Below are positions 35,557-44,221 of a stretch of DNA of 64,000 nucleotides, piece by piece. The notes below the pieces were generated by a model, which did not search any database, was not told where the DNA came from, and was given only the letters and a program-made list of their open reading frames with translations. Position numbers and translations under genes: made by a program. Origin of the DNA: an uncultured Pseudomonadota bacterium (GTDB taxonomy: Bacteria; Pseudomonadota; Alphaproteobacteria; Rs-D84); NCBI GenBank assembly GCA_902762295.1, contig CACWNX010000002.1, forward strand, positions 1-64,000, written 5' to 3'. The stretch's first letter is position 1. The number at the start of each line of letters is the position of its first letter.

Positions 35557-35564
35557 CACAAAAA

Positions 35565-36137
35565 TTATTCAATACAACAATTAACCGCCTTCTTAACCCA
35601 ATCGCCCAGTTTGCGTACGGTTGATTTAGATTCAGTCATCTGTTGTTGAATCTCTTTTTCGGGCTTTTTATCGTTTGTTGCAACATCATATAATGCCGGT
35701 TCCATTTCTTTAACACCGGTTAAATCTATCATCTTCATATTCAGTCCCCAGAACAAAGAATACAATTCATATGCGCGTTCAAACATTTTATACGCATCAG
35801 CCTTGTTTCCGGCCCCCATTGCCTTGGTTCCAACCTCGTACAAACGCATAGATGCCGCCAACAAATGTTTTGAAATACACCAAACCTCGTTACCCTGGGC
35901 ACCAGTTTTATCAACGATTTTTTCCATCAATTCTTTGCGCATATTACGCACAACATTTATTAAATCATAAAATCCTGGCTGTTTCGTTTTTGCGCCACTG
36001 AAAAAGAAATGTTCTTCTAGTGATACTAAATTCATCAGGGCAATTGACAGGTCCTGGTCTGACGATAGATCTAATGGATTTACTTTTTTTGACTCATCTA
36101 TTTTTTGAACCATTTCTTCCAAAGACATCTTTTTCAT
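35565..36137 (-). CDS. Small helical protein, unknown
   Basis: A 190-residue soluble, mostly helical protein. Conserved-looking stretches: LVSLEEHFFFSGAKT, DLINVVRNMRKELMEKIV, EVWCISKHLLAASMRLYEVG and MFERAYELYSLFWGLNMKM, the last repeat-like, as in TPR helices. I recall similar proteins from candidate-phyla genomes next to a small CPVC membrane protein, which is also the neighbour here; this is memory only. AAAGGAG precedes the ATG. It lies 21 bases after the membrane protein gene. Function unknown. Confidence 0.75.
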   Translation of the reverse strand: MKKMSLEEMVQKIDESKKVNPLDLSSDQDLSIALMNLVSLEEHFFFSGAKTKQPGFYDLINVVRNMRKELMEKIVDKTGAQGNEVWCISKHLLAASMRLYEVGTKAMGAGNKADAYKMFERAYELYSLFWGLNMKMIDLTGVKEMEPALYDVATNDKKPEKEIQQQMTESKSTVRKLGDWVKKAVNCCIE

Positions 36138-36158
36138 AACTTTACTCCTTTCAAAAAA

Positions 36159-36668
36159 CTATCTTGTTATCAACCAAAACACCAATGTCGCAATCAACAG
36201 AAAACTGATTGGCACAACAACTTTTTGAAATGCGAACTGTGCGTGCCCACCATTTCTGCGTTTAATTGAAACATACCAACGCGCACCCGCCCAAAAACAA
36301 ACCGTTCCAATAATGACACCAAGCAAGAATTTATCTATTCCCCAGAGTGTATGTGTACCAAATTGAACATCTGGCATTAAATAAACCATTCCCAACAGGA
36401 CATAATATGCAACAAACGGAACAACCAACTGCCAAAACGCACTGGTTACACCGCGTTTTTTTAACCAACTCGCCGTCCATAAAAACAACGATAATGTTAA
36501 ACCACCCGCCCAAATACCGGTTATAACATCATCCACCCCCAATAGACGCGCGCCTTCTAATCCGGCACCAACGGCAACCGTACACACCGGACAAACCGCC
36601 GATGCCCCAAAAACAACCAGTACATAAACCGCGGTCATTACAAAAAACAGATTTATGATTTTTTTCAT
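36159..36668 (-). CDS. Polytopic membrane protein with CPVC motif
   Basis: A 169-residue integral membrane protein with about five hydrophobic segments. The first, KIINLFFVMTAVYVLVVFGA, is followed at once by VCPVCTVAVGAGLEGARLLG and then DDVITGIWAGGLTLSLFLW. The CPVC pair faces the membrane edge and could be redox-active or metal-binding. The C-terminal segment is FLLIATLVFWLI. The start at 36668 is set by AAGGAA and places a short basic N-terminus before the first helix; a frame from 36701 would overlap the promoter -10. It pairs with the downstream helical protein. The function is unknown. Confidence 0.75.
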   Translation of the reverse strand: MKKIINLFFVMTAVYVLVVFGASAVCPVCTVAVGAGLEGARLLGVDDVITGIWAGGLTLSLFLWTASWLKKRGVTSAFWQLVVPFVAYYVLLGMVYLMPDVQFGTHTLWGIDKFLLGVIIGTVCFWAGARWYVSIKRRNGGHAQFAFQKVVVPISFLLIATLVFWLITR

Positions 36669-36700
36669 TTTTTTCCTTACCTTTTTATTTGTTTGCGCCA

Positions 36701-36730
36701 ATCTTACAAAATTTCTTTGTAATTGGTCAA
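36701..36730 (-). promoter_or_regulatory. Promoter of the CPVC membrane protein unit
   Basis: TTGACC, 18 bp, TAAGAT on the minus strand. The -35 overlaps the rsmH stop codon. Confidence 0.6.
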
Positions 36731-37575
36731 TATGATTTTACAACACCGCGCAAATGCGCGCTGCGCGCACGCGGGTTGCGCTGAATTTCGTCCCCAGACG
36801 GTGTTTGCGCCCGTAATAATTTAAATTGTGGCGGTGTCAATGATGGCAGATGCGGGTCACCATGTGGGCTTGTCCAGTCACGAAAAGTATTTTTTACAAT
36901 ACGGTCTTCAATTGAATGAAATGTCACACACATACACCGTCCGCCAATATCCAGTAAGCCAGGTACAGCATTCAATGCGCGCGATATTTCGCCAATTTCG
37001 TCATTTAACGCGATGCGTAATGCCTGGAATACCGGCGCAACATCACGCGGATTGTGCACCAAATCGCGCAGTTCAAATGTTGTTTGTGGCATTTGTTGTT
37101 TTATCGCCTTGGCAATTGCCACCGCCGGTTTTATATCACCAAAATCGCGCAGGATTTTTACCATATCGGCAACAGACCATTGTTCAAACATATCGCGCAC
37201 GGTCGGTCCATCCACCGACATACGCATATCCAACGGCGCGTCCGCCCGAAAAGAAAACCCACGTTCCGGATTATCTATCTGCATAGAAGAAATACCCAAA
37301 TCAAAAACAATTGCATCAAATTTTTCATATAGTTCTGACATTTTTGAAAATGGCTTTGCGATGAAACGAAACCGATTACCAAATTCATTTGCAAGTTTGT
37401 TTGCATCGGCAATAACATTTGGATCACGGTCAAATGCGGTCACCATTGCCCCAGATTCAAGAAATTTGCGACTGTATCCGCCGGCACCAAATGTCGCATC
37501 TAAAACATGACAACCCGAAATATCGCCAAGACACGACATAACATTATCAAGCATAACCGGTATATGTTTCATCAT
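36727..37575 (-). CDS. rsmH: 16S rRNA (cytosine1402-N4)-methyltransferase RsmH
   Basis: A 282-residue MraW-family enzyme. HIPVMLDNVM opens it. The SAM site is VLDATFGAGGYSRKFLESGA, followed by IVFDLGISSMQID, ERGFSFRADAPLDMRM, CVTFHSIEDRIVK and the closing NPRARSAHLRGV. In many bacteria it heads the division cluster; here it follows dnaE with an ATGA overlap and no mra or fts genes, so the usual context is lost. Confidence 0.96.
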   Translation of the reverse strand: MMKHIPVMLDNVMSCLGDISGCHVLDATFGAGGYSRKFLESGAMVTAFDRDPNVIADANKLANEFGNRFRFIAKPFSKMSELYEKFDAIVFDLGISSMQIDNPERGFSFRADAPLDMRMSVDGPTVRDMFEQWSVADMVKILRDFGDIKPAVAIAKAIKQQMPQTTFELRDLVHNPRDVAPVFQALRIALNDEIGEISRALNAVPGLLDIGGRCMCVTFHSIEDRIVKNTFRDWTSPHGDPHLPSLTPPQFKLLRAQTPSGDEIQRNPRARSAHLRGVVKSY

Positions 37576-40500
37576 TCTATTTCAACCTTTATTCCAAGAC
37601 CCGATAAATCGGCAAGCGTATTTTTGCCTAATTCGATCGCACCTTTTAATTCAACCGTTGTTTTTTTATCCCCAGAACATAAATTTAACGCAACACGCGT
37701 ATGCCCCACACCAAGTGTGGCCAATGCTTTTTTAACATCAGGCAAAACCGCTTTGTTATGAATATCCAATGTGATTTTCTTTGCCACACCCGCAACCCAT
37801 TGACCAATTGGCACAATTGAATCAACAAACAACGAAACCCGGTCATCTCGATTAGAAACACGTCCAGATAATACCACAACACTTTCTGTCACCAGTGTAC
37901 CAGCCAACGCATTTACTGAATCACCAAAGGCGACCGCATCAATATTACCAAAACTGTCAGATGCACTAATAGTCAACATATCTTTGCCGGCTTTTGTGCG
38001 CCGATGCGAAAATGAATTTATATTTGCCGCAATTCGAACATTTGCACGATCATGTGCTTCCAGTAATTTTGCACTGGTCGTTAAATGCGCGGTGGTAATC
38101 AGATGTTTATACTGATCCAACGGGTGTGCGGATATATAAAATCCCAATGCCGATAATTCGTTTTCCAGTTTTTGTCCGAATGTCCATGGCGCTGTTTTAA
38201 CAAGATTTTGTGCAAGCCTGTCTTCGGCAACATCATCTTCAACCGTGTTTGCAAATAACGATAATGTATTCGCACTTTCTTTTGACTTTGCGGCATAGGA
38301 CAGAATCATATCCGCATTCATAAATATTTCGGCACGATTTGGATTTATTGAATCCAATACACCAACGCGCGCGAACGCTTCCAGTATGCGTTTATTTATA
38401 ATTGGCGCACAACGTTTTGCAAAATCAGTTATGTTTTTGAATTTACCCTTGGCACGTTCCGCAACGATTGCCGATGTTGCGGCAACACCAACACCCTTAA
38501 TTGCCGCCAACGCATAGACAATTTTTCCATCTTGCACCGTAAACAAAGATTCACTGGTATTTATATCCGGCGGAACAATATGGATACCAAAGTTAGATTT
38601 TGCATCATCAACAAATAACGCAAGTTTGTCGGTATCATTTAAATTACTGGACATTGATGCCGCCAAAAATTCCGGGGTATAATTTGCTTTAAGATACGCA
38701 CACTGGTTTGCAACAATAGAATAGGCGACCGCATGAGATTTATTAAACGCATACTTGGCAAACTCTTTAAAATCCGCCCAAAGTTTTGATGCTTGATCGC
38801 GGGTCAGGGTATTATTCTTTTCACATCCATCATAGAATAACCCCTCTAATTCATCCAACATTTTAACAATCTTTTTACCCATTGCTTTACGTACGTTATC
38901 CGATTGCCCGCGTGTAAATCCGGCAAGCGCACGTGTTAACTGCATAACCTGTTCCTGGTACACAATAATACCGTAAGTTTCTTTTAAGATTGGCTCGGCA
39001 AGTGGATGAACATACTCAATTTTTTCTTCACCATGCATACGTGCAATAAATTGTGGAATATATTGAATTGGCCCCGGGCGGTTTAATGCATTCAATGCCG
39101 ATATTTCCAAGAAATTTGTTGGATGCATCTTACGCAACGTTTGTTGAACAAACGGGGCATCAAACTGGAATATGCCTTCGGTCATACCGGATTGCCAAAG
39201 TTCTAATGTTTTCTTATCATCGGTTGGAATTTCATCAAGATTTATATTGATACGACGCGTTTTTTGAATCAGTTTAATCGCATACTTTAACACGACCAAA
39301 GTTTCCAACCCCAAAAAGTCAAACTTGATTAACCCGGCTGATTCCAAGTAATGCCCATCAAATTGACACGATGGCAACGGATTCGCCGGATCCCGATATA
39401 CTGGCGCAATTTTAGTTGTTGGCCGGTCACCAATAACCACACCACACGCATGTTGCCCCAGGTTTCTGAACGCACCTTCTAGTTCTTGGGCAATAGAAAC
39501 AACCTTGGACATATCTGAATCGGTTTCCAACACATGTTGAATTTCTTGCGATGTATCAACGGCTTCTTTTAATGTCTTGGCATCCATTGGTATCATTTTA
39601 GAAAGCCGATCTGATTTAGAATATGGTATTCCATACACGCGTCCAACATCACGAATTGCACCACGTGCCTGTAAACTGCCAAATGTAATAATACGGCAAA
39701 CCGAATCGTGCCCATATCTATCACAGATATACGCCAACACTTGTTCAATCCCCGTTGGTTCAAAATCAACATCAAAATCCGGCATAGATATACGATCTGG
39801 ATTCAAAAAACGTTCAAACAATAACCCATACTGCAATGGATTAACATGCGTAATTCCCATTGCCCACGCAACAATTGAACCTGCGCCCGAACCACGTCCG
39901 GGACCGGTTAAAATATCATGTTTACGACACCAATCTATGTAATCGGCAACAATTAAGAAATAACCCGGGAACCCCATATTTATAATAACATTCAATTCAA
40001 ATTCAGCCTGGTCAAAATAGGGGGCAGAATCTGCGATACCAAACTCTTCTATGCGATGTTTCAGACCGTCCATCGTCATATCGCGCAGCATTTTACATTC
40101 ATCATCAAAATTATTCCCAAAACGTGGCAATAATGGTTTTTCATGAACATTTACCATGAAACCACAACGATTTGCAATCTTAATCGTGTTTTCTATCGCT
40201 TCTGGTAAATCTTTAAAAATTTCAATCATTTCTGATGATGTCTTAAAGTATTGTTCTGATGATTTTCGTGGTCGTTCTGGGTCAATAACCTTCGTTTGCC
40301 CCAGGACACAACTCAGTGCATCGGTTGCCTCGTAATTTTCCGGTTTTGCAAAACAGACATCATTTGTCGCAACAATCGGTATATTTTTTTCACGCGCAAT
40401 GGTTAAAAATGTCGGTTCGGTTTTGATTTCGTTATCTAAACCGTGACGTTGAATTTCTATATAGAAACGATTACCAAATATTTTTAAAAATTTATCTGCA

Positions 40501-40979
40501 TAATCATATGCCTGTTTGTCCAGATTGTTCAGTATCGCCATACCAATTGGCCCAATGTGCGCACCAGACAAACAAATAACGCCGTCTGAATGCGCCGCCA
40601 ATTCATCAAATGTTATATAAGGCCCCAAATGATGATTATCCGAACGCATATACATAATCCGACTAAGTTCACATAAATTTAAATACCCATCGTGATTTTG
40701 TGCCAGCAAAACAATCTTTGATAATGCCGATTCACGCAAAACTTTCGGATCTGCAGTGTGATGATTTAATGTTATTTCCACACCAATAATGGGTTGAAGT
40801 TTCGCCTTTGGCATAACATCTGAAAATTCCGCACATCCGGACATCATATTTGTGTCGGTCAACGCACATGCGAACATATCGTTGGCGGCGCACAATTCAG
40901 GTATTTGTTTAACCTTTAATGTGCTGGCCCCAATAGATAACCGACTGTGCAAATGAAGATGTATAAATTGTCCATTCAT
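37572..40979 (-). CDS. dnaE: DNA polymerase III alpha subunit DnaE
   Basis: Replicative polymerase, 1135 residues. N-terminal PHP domain (FIHLHLHSRLSIGAST). The C-family palm has TGPGRGSGAGSIVAWAMG, the catalytic Asp pair in MPDFDVDF (~residue 400) and the third Asp in KFDFLGL (~553). HACGVVIGD lies between them. Finger residues are in ENVRKAMGKK-like QSDNVRKAMGKK. A C-terminal OB domain is present (NVRIAANINSFSHRRT). The start is the ATG at 40979: the PHP motif follows at the normal distance, and TTGCCC-17-TATGTT ends 7 bases before it, implying a leaderless mRNA. Other in-frame ATGs upstream would include the promoter. Confidence 0.96.
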   Translation of the reverse strand: MNGQFIHLHLHSRLSIGASTLKVKQIPELCAANDMFACALTDTNMMSGCAEFSDVMPKAKLQPIIGVEITLNHHTADPKVLRESALSKIVLLAQNHDGYLNLCELSRIMYMRSDNHHLGPYITFDELAAHSDGVICLSGAHIGPIGMAILNNLDKQAYDYADKFLKIFGNRFYIEIQRHGLDNEIKTEPTFLTIAREKNIPIVATNDVCFAKPENYEATDALSCVLGQTKVIDPERPRKSSEQYFKTSSEMIEIFKDLPEAIENTIKIANRCGFMVNVHEKPLLPRFGNNFDDECKMLRDMTMDGLKHRIEEFGIADSAPYFDQAEFELNVIINMGFPGYFLIVADYIDWCRKHDILTGPGRGSGAGSIVAWAMGITHVNPLQYGLLFERFLNPDRISMPDFDVDFEPTGIEQVLAYICDRYGHDSVCRIITFGSLQARGAIRDVGRVYGIPYSKSDRLSKMIPMDAKTLKEAVDTSQEIQHVLETDSDMSKVVSIAQELEGAFRNLGQHACGVVIGDRPTTKIAPVYRDPANPLPSCQFDGHYLESAGLIKFDFLGLETLVVLKYAIKLIQKTRRININLDEIPTDDKKTLELWQSGMTEGIFQFDAPFVQQTLRKMHPTNFLEISALNALNRPGPIQYIPQFIARMHGEEKIEYVHPLAEPILKETYGIIVYQEQVMQLTRALAGFTRGQSDNVRKAMGKKIVKMLDELEGLFYDGCEKNNTLTRDQASKLWADFKEFAKYAFNKSHAVAYSIVANQCAYLKANYTPEFLAASMSSNLNDTDKLALFVDDAKSNFGIHIVPPDINTSESLFTVQDGKIVYALAAIKGVGVAATSAIVAERAKGKFKNITDFAKRCAPIINKRILEAFARVGVLDSINPNRAEIFMNADMILSYAAKSKESANTLSLFANTVEDDVAEDRLAQNLVKTAPWTFGQKLENELSALGFYISAHPLDQYKHLITTAHLTTSAKLLEAHDRANVRIAANINSFSHRRTKAGKDMLTISASDSFGNIDAVAFGDSVNALAGTLVTESVVVLSGRVSNRDDRVSLFVDSIVPIGQWVAGVAKKITLDIHNKAVLPDVKKALATLGVGHTRVALNLCSGDKKTTVELKGAIELGKNTLADLSGLGIKVEIE

Positions 40980-40986
40980 AAAAATG

Positions 40987-41015
40987 AACATAGCAAAAAA
41001 TAAATTCCAGGGCAA
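40987..41015 (-). promoter_or_regulatory. Leaderless-type promoter of dnaE-rsmH
   Basis: TTGCCC, 17 bp, TATGTT, then 7 bases, then the dnaE ATG. The rest of 41016-41160 is very AT-rich with no other feature seen. Confidence 0.5.
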
Positions 41016-41162
41016 TCACATATTTCACAAAACGATGAATATTTTTACCACAAAAAATCACGAAATTTAATATTTTTAATTTTTAAAAATATCTTTTTAT
41101 CTCAATATGTTGATAAGCAAAACTAAATTAAAACACTCGGCAAAAAAATGCACACAACAAGA

Positions 41163-41182
41163 AACCCGGTTAAAACCGGGTT
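41163..41182. terminator. Terminator after secA
   Basis: An inverted repeat aacccggtt/aaccgggtt with a T-rich run on both strands, starting 4 bases after the secA stop. Confidence 0.75.
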
Positions 41183-41185
41183 TTC

Positions 41186-43789
41186 TTATTTTAATTTGCC
41201 ACAACAATGTTTATATTTTAATCCCGAACCACACGGACACGGATCATTTCGTCGTGCCTCGGCGGTGGTATTTAATGCCTGGTCATGTTCGTTATGTTTT
41301 TGCGCGGTTGCATCAACATCCGCACGTGTTAATTCCATACGTGATATATACGCCACAGACATTATTTTGAAATTACTGATTGTGTTTTTAAATAATGTTA
41401 ACGCTTCGCGTTTATATTCATAGAGTGGGTTTTTCTGGGCATACCCACGCAATCCAATACCGGTCTGCAGATAGTCCATTTGTTGTAAATGGCGTTTCCA
41501 AACCGAATCCAACGCGCCCAGCATCATTTGGCGTGATGCCGTCTGCATCATTTCTGGGCCATATTTATCGGCCTGATGCTGGTACCGGTTTAATGCCAGT
41601 TGCAACAATATATCGTATGCCTTGCGTTCTGTAATTGTTTCATCGGTTTTCCAGTGTTCGATATCTGTTATATCCAGTGCAAATATGCGCATCATCGCAT
41701 CGTGCAGCCCACTTATATTCCAGTCTGCCGGTTGCGTTTTTTCTGGGATATTATTTTCACAGATAATTTCAACAACATCACCAATCATTTCGCGTGCCAA
41801 TGGAGCCAAATCGGTGGATGTCATCAAATCATCGCGTTGTTTATAGACCACACCGCGTTGTTCATTCATAACATCATCATATTTCAGTAATTCTTTGCGT
41901 GCCTCAAAATACCGTGCCTCTACACGTTTCTGGGCCTTTTCCAGGGCTTTTGTAATCCACGGATGCGTAATCGCCTCGCCAGGTTTTAGTCCCAATGTAG
42001 TCAACATACCGCTTAAACGGCTTGCACCAAAAATACGCATTAAATCATCGTCCAACGCCAGAAAGAATTTTGAATCACCTGGGTCACCCTGGCGTCCGCT
42101 ACGTCCACGCAGTTGATTATCTATGCGGCGTGATTCATGCCGTTCGGTCCCAATTACATATAATCCGCCGGCATCCAGGACAATTTTCTTGTTTGCCTCT
42201 ATGGTATCATAAATTTCTTTCTTTTTTGATTCAAAATCGGGCGATTCCGGATCCAGATTTGCAATTAAATCTTCGGCATTTCCACCCAGTTTAATATCGG
42301 TTCCGCGCCCCGCCATATTTGTTGCGATTGTGACGGCACCCGGCGCACCTGCTTGGGCTACGATTTTGGCCTCGGATTCATGATGCTTGGCATTCAGAAC
42401 GGCGGGTTTTATTCCCAGTTTCTTTTGCACCAGTTCCGCCAATTCTTCGGATTTTTCAATTGAAACCGTCCCAACCAGAACCGGTTGCTTTCGCTTCATA
42501 CAATCCGATATTTGGTTTATAATTGCATTATATTTTTCATCTTTGTTCAGATAAATTTCGTCATGATGGTCAACACGTGCAACCGGTCGGTTTGTCGGAA
42601 TAGAAACGACACGCAGTTTATAAATTTCTTCAAATTCCGCGGCCTCGGTCATTGCGGTCCCGGTCATCCCGGCCAGCGTTTCATACAAACGGAACAAATT
42701 CTGGTATGAAATACTGGAAACTGTTTGATTTTCCGGCTGAACCGTCACATGTTCTTTGGCCTCTATTGCCTGGTGCAGACCGCGTCCAAAACGGCGTCCC
42801 GTCATCACACGTCCCGTAAATTCATCAACAATTAAAACCTCGCCACCACGCACGACATAGTTAACATTTCGTGTAAACAGGTGGTGCGCCAACAACGATT
42901 GTTGAATATGCATCACCAATGCGGCATTTTCGGCGGCATACAGATTATCCCCCACCAACAGCCCGGCATCTTTTAACAACCGTGTGACCGAATCAACACC
43001 GGTTTCGGTCAGTGTGACATGGCGGTCTTTTTCGTCTTTTTTATAATCATCTGGTTTCAACTGCACGACGACCGCATCAACCTTGTTGTATAAATCACTG
43101 GTATCTTCGGACGGGCCGGAAATAATCAACGGGGTGCGTGCTTCGTCAATTAAAATACTGTCCACTTCGTCAACAATACCAAAGAACAATGGGCGCAATA
43201 CTTGTTGTTCCTTAGAAAACTTCATATTATCGCGCAGATAATCAAATCCCAATTCTGAATTCGTCACATATGTAATATCACAGGCATATGCCGCGCGCCG
43301 TTCTTCATCGGTCATATCATGTTGAATAATTCCGACCGTAAGCCCCAAAAATTTATAAATTGTCCCCATCCATTGTGCGTCACGCGATGCCAGATAATCG
43401 TTCACCGTAATCAGATGCGCGCCACGGCCATACAGGGCTTTTAAATACAACGCCAGTGTCGCAACCAGTGTTTTACCTTCGCCGGTTTTCATTTCGGCAA
43501 TCTGACCATTATTCAGAACCATTCCGCCAATCAACTGAACATTAAAGTGCCGCAGTCCAATTGTACGAACCGATGCTTCGCGTACCAGTGCAAATGCATC
43601 CGGCAACACATTTTTTTCTTTTTCACCGTCCTTAATACGCGCGCGCAACACATCAGTTTGTGCGCGCAGTTCATCATCGGACATTGCGTGATATTTTGGT
43701 TCCAAATCGTTTATCAACGACACGGTTTTATCATAGGATTTTACCAATCGGTCGTTTGCCGACCCCAATATTTTTTGAATAATGTTCAT
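41186..43789 (-). CDS. secA: Preprotein translocase ATPase SecA
   Basis: Motor of Sec export, 867 residues. NBD1: MKTGEGKTLVATLAL (Walker A), VDEVDSILIDEARTPLII (Walker B). Crosslinking domain and NBD2: TNMAGRGTDIKLGG, GTERHESRRIDNQLRGRSGR. C-terminal zinc (SEC-C) motif: RNDPCPCGSGLKYKHCC. The start is the ATG at 43789; a GTG three codons earlier (43798) is possible but less likely. It is the likely exporter of the many signal-peptide proteins in the window. Promoter at 43821-43850. Confidence 0.97.
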   Translation of the reverse strand: MNIIQKILGSANDRLVKSYDKTVSLINDLEPKYHAMSDDELRAQTDVLRARIKDGEKEKNVLPDAFALVREASVRTIGLRHFNVQLIGGMVLNNGQIAEMKTGEGKTLVATLALYLKALYGRGAHLITVNDYLASRDAQWMGTIYKFLGLTVGIIQHDMTDEERRAAYACDITYVTNSELGFDYLRDNMKFSKEQQVLRPLFFGIVDEVDSILIDEARTPLIISGPSEDTSDLYNKVDAVVVQLKPDDYKKDEKDRHVTLTETGVDSVTRLLKDAGLLVGDNLYAAENAALVMHIQQSLLAHHLFTRNVNYVVRGGEVLIVDEFTGRVMTGRRFGRGLHQAIEAKEHVTVQPENQTVSSISYQNLFRLYETLAGMTGTAMTEAAEFEEIYKLRVVSIPTNRPVARVDHHDEIYLNKDEKYNAIINQISDCMKRKQPVLVGTVSIEKSEELAELVQKKLGIKPAVLNAKHHESEAKIVAQAGAPGAVTIATNMAGRGTDIKLGGNAEDLIANLDPESPDFESKKKEIYDTIEANKKIVLDAGGLYVIGTERHESRRIDNQLRGRSGRQGDPGDSKFFLALDDDLMRIFGASRLSGMLTTLGLKPGEAITHPWITKALEKAQKRVEARYFEARKELLKYDDVMNEQRGVVYKQRDDLMTSTDLAPLAREMIGDVVEIICENNIPEKTQPADWNISGLHDAMMRIFALDITDIEHWKTDETITERKAYDILLQLALNRYQHQADKYGPEMMQTASRQMMLGALDSVWKRHLQQMDYLQTGIGLRGYAQKNPLYEYKREALTLFKNTISNFKIMSVAYISRMELTRADVDATAQKHNEHDQALNTTAEARRNDPCPCGSGLKYKHCCGKLK

Positions 43790-43820
43790 TTCTTTCACTT
43801 TTCTTTTGTTTATCGGACAA

Positions 43821-43850
43821 TTTATAGCAAATTTTATGCCTTGCGGTCAA
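43821..43850 (-). promoter_or_regulatory. Promoter of secA
   Basis: TTGACC, 18 bp, TATAAA on the minus strand. The -35 overlaps the -35 of the divergent orf71 promoter. Confidence 0.65.
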
Positions 43851-43868
43851 GACACTTTATGATATAAT
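43841..43868 (+). promoter_or_regulatory. Promoter of the 71-residue gene
   Basis: TTGCGG, 16 bp, TATAAT. Perfect -10. It overlaps the secA -35. Confidence 0.6.
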
Positions 43869-43927
43869 GCACTAAGAGAAATAAGCAACCCAAAATCATC
43901 ATTTTTTTACATAAAAAGGGGGGAAAA

Positions 43928-44143
43928 ATGAAAGAAACCGTTCAACAGTTAAAACCCGAAAACATAACCAGTGACATTTTTGTCATTGCGCCAACCCAAA
44001 TTGACTATATTGCGCGCGTATTTGCCAAGAATTTTGCCGACAGCATGAACATGCGCACCTTTGCCGAACGCATATATAATGTTGCAAACGAATCATTACG
44101 TGCGGCGTTAAAGTCTGCACGCAAAATGGGCGAAACGAAATAG
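43928..44143 (+). CDS. Small protein divergent to secA, unknown
   Basis: A 71-residue soluble protein, mostly helical (IDYIARVFAKNFADSMNM, NVANESLRAALKSARKM). No family is recognised. It is supported by a good promoter and a strong ribosome binding site (GGGGGG, 6 bases before the ATG). A palindromic repeat directly follows the stop. It is the only plus-strand gene after 28.4 kb. Confidence 0.7.
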   Translation: MKETVQQLKPENITSDIFVIAPTQIDYIARVFAKNFADSMNMRTFAERIYNVANESLRAALKSARKMGETK

Positions 44144-44147
44144 GGCG

Positions 44148-44215
44148 GTCATTCGTCACCCCGGCGAAGGCCGGAGCCCAGGCCGGAGGCGTTAGCCAAG
44201 GACCTGCGTCGCAGA
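44148..44215. repeat. REP-like GC-rich palindrome
   Basis: A sequence reading gtcaccccggcgaaggccgg, followed by cccaggccggag. It folds at ccggc-gaa-ggccgg and resembles the widespread alphaproteobacterial intergenic palindromes. It lies between the converging orf71 and the giant gene and may act as their terminator; no T run is seen. Confidence 0.55.
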
Positions 44216-44221
44216 CAATTA

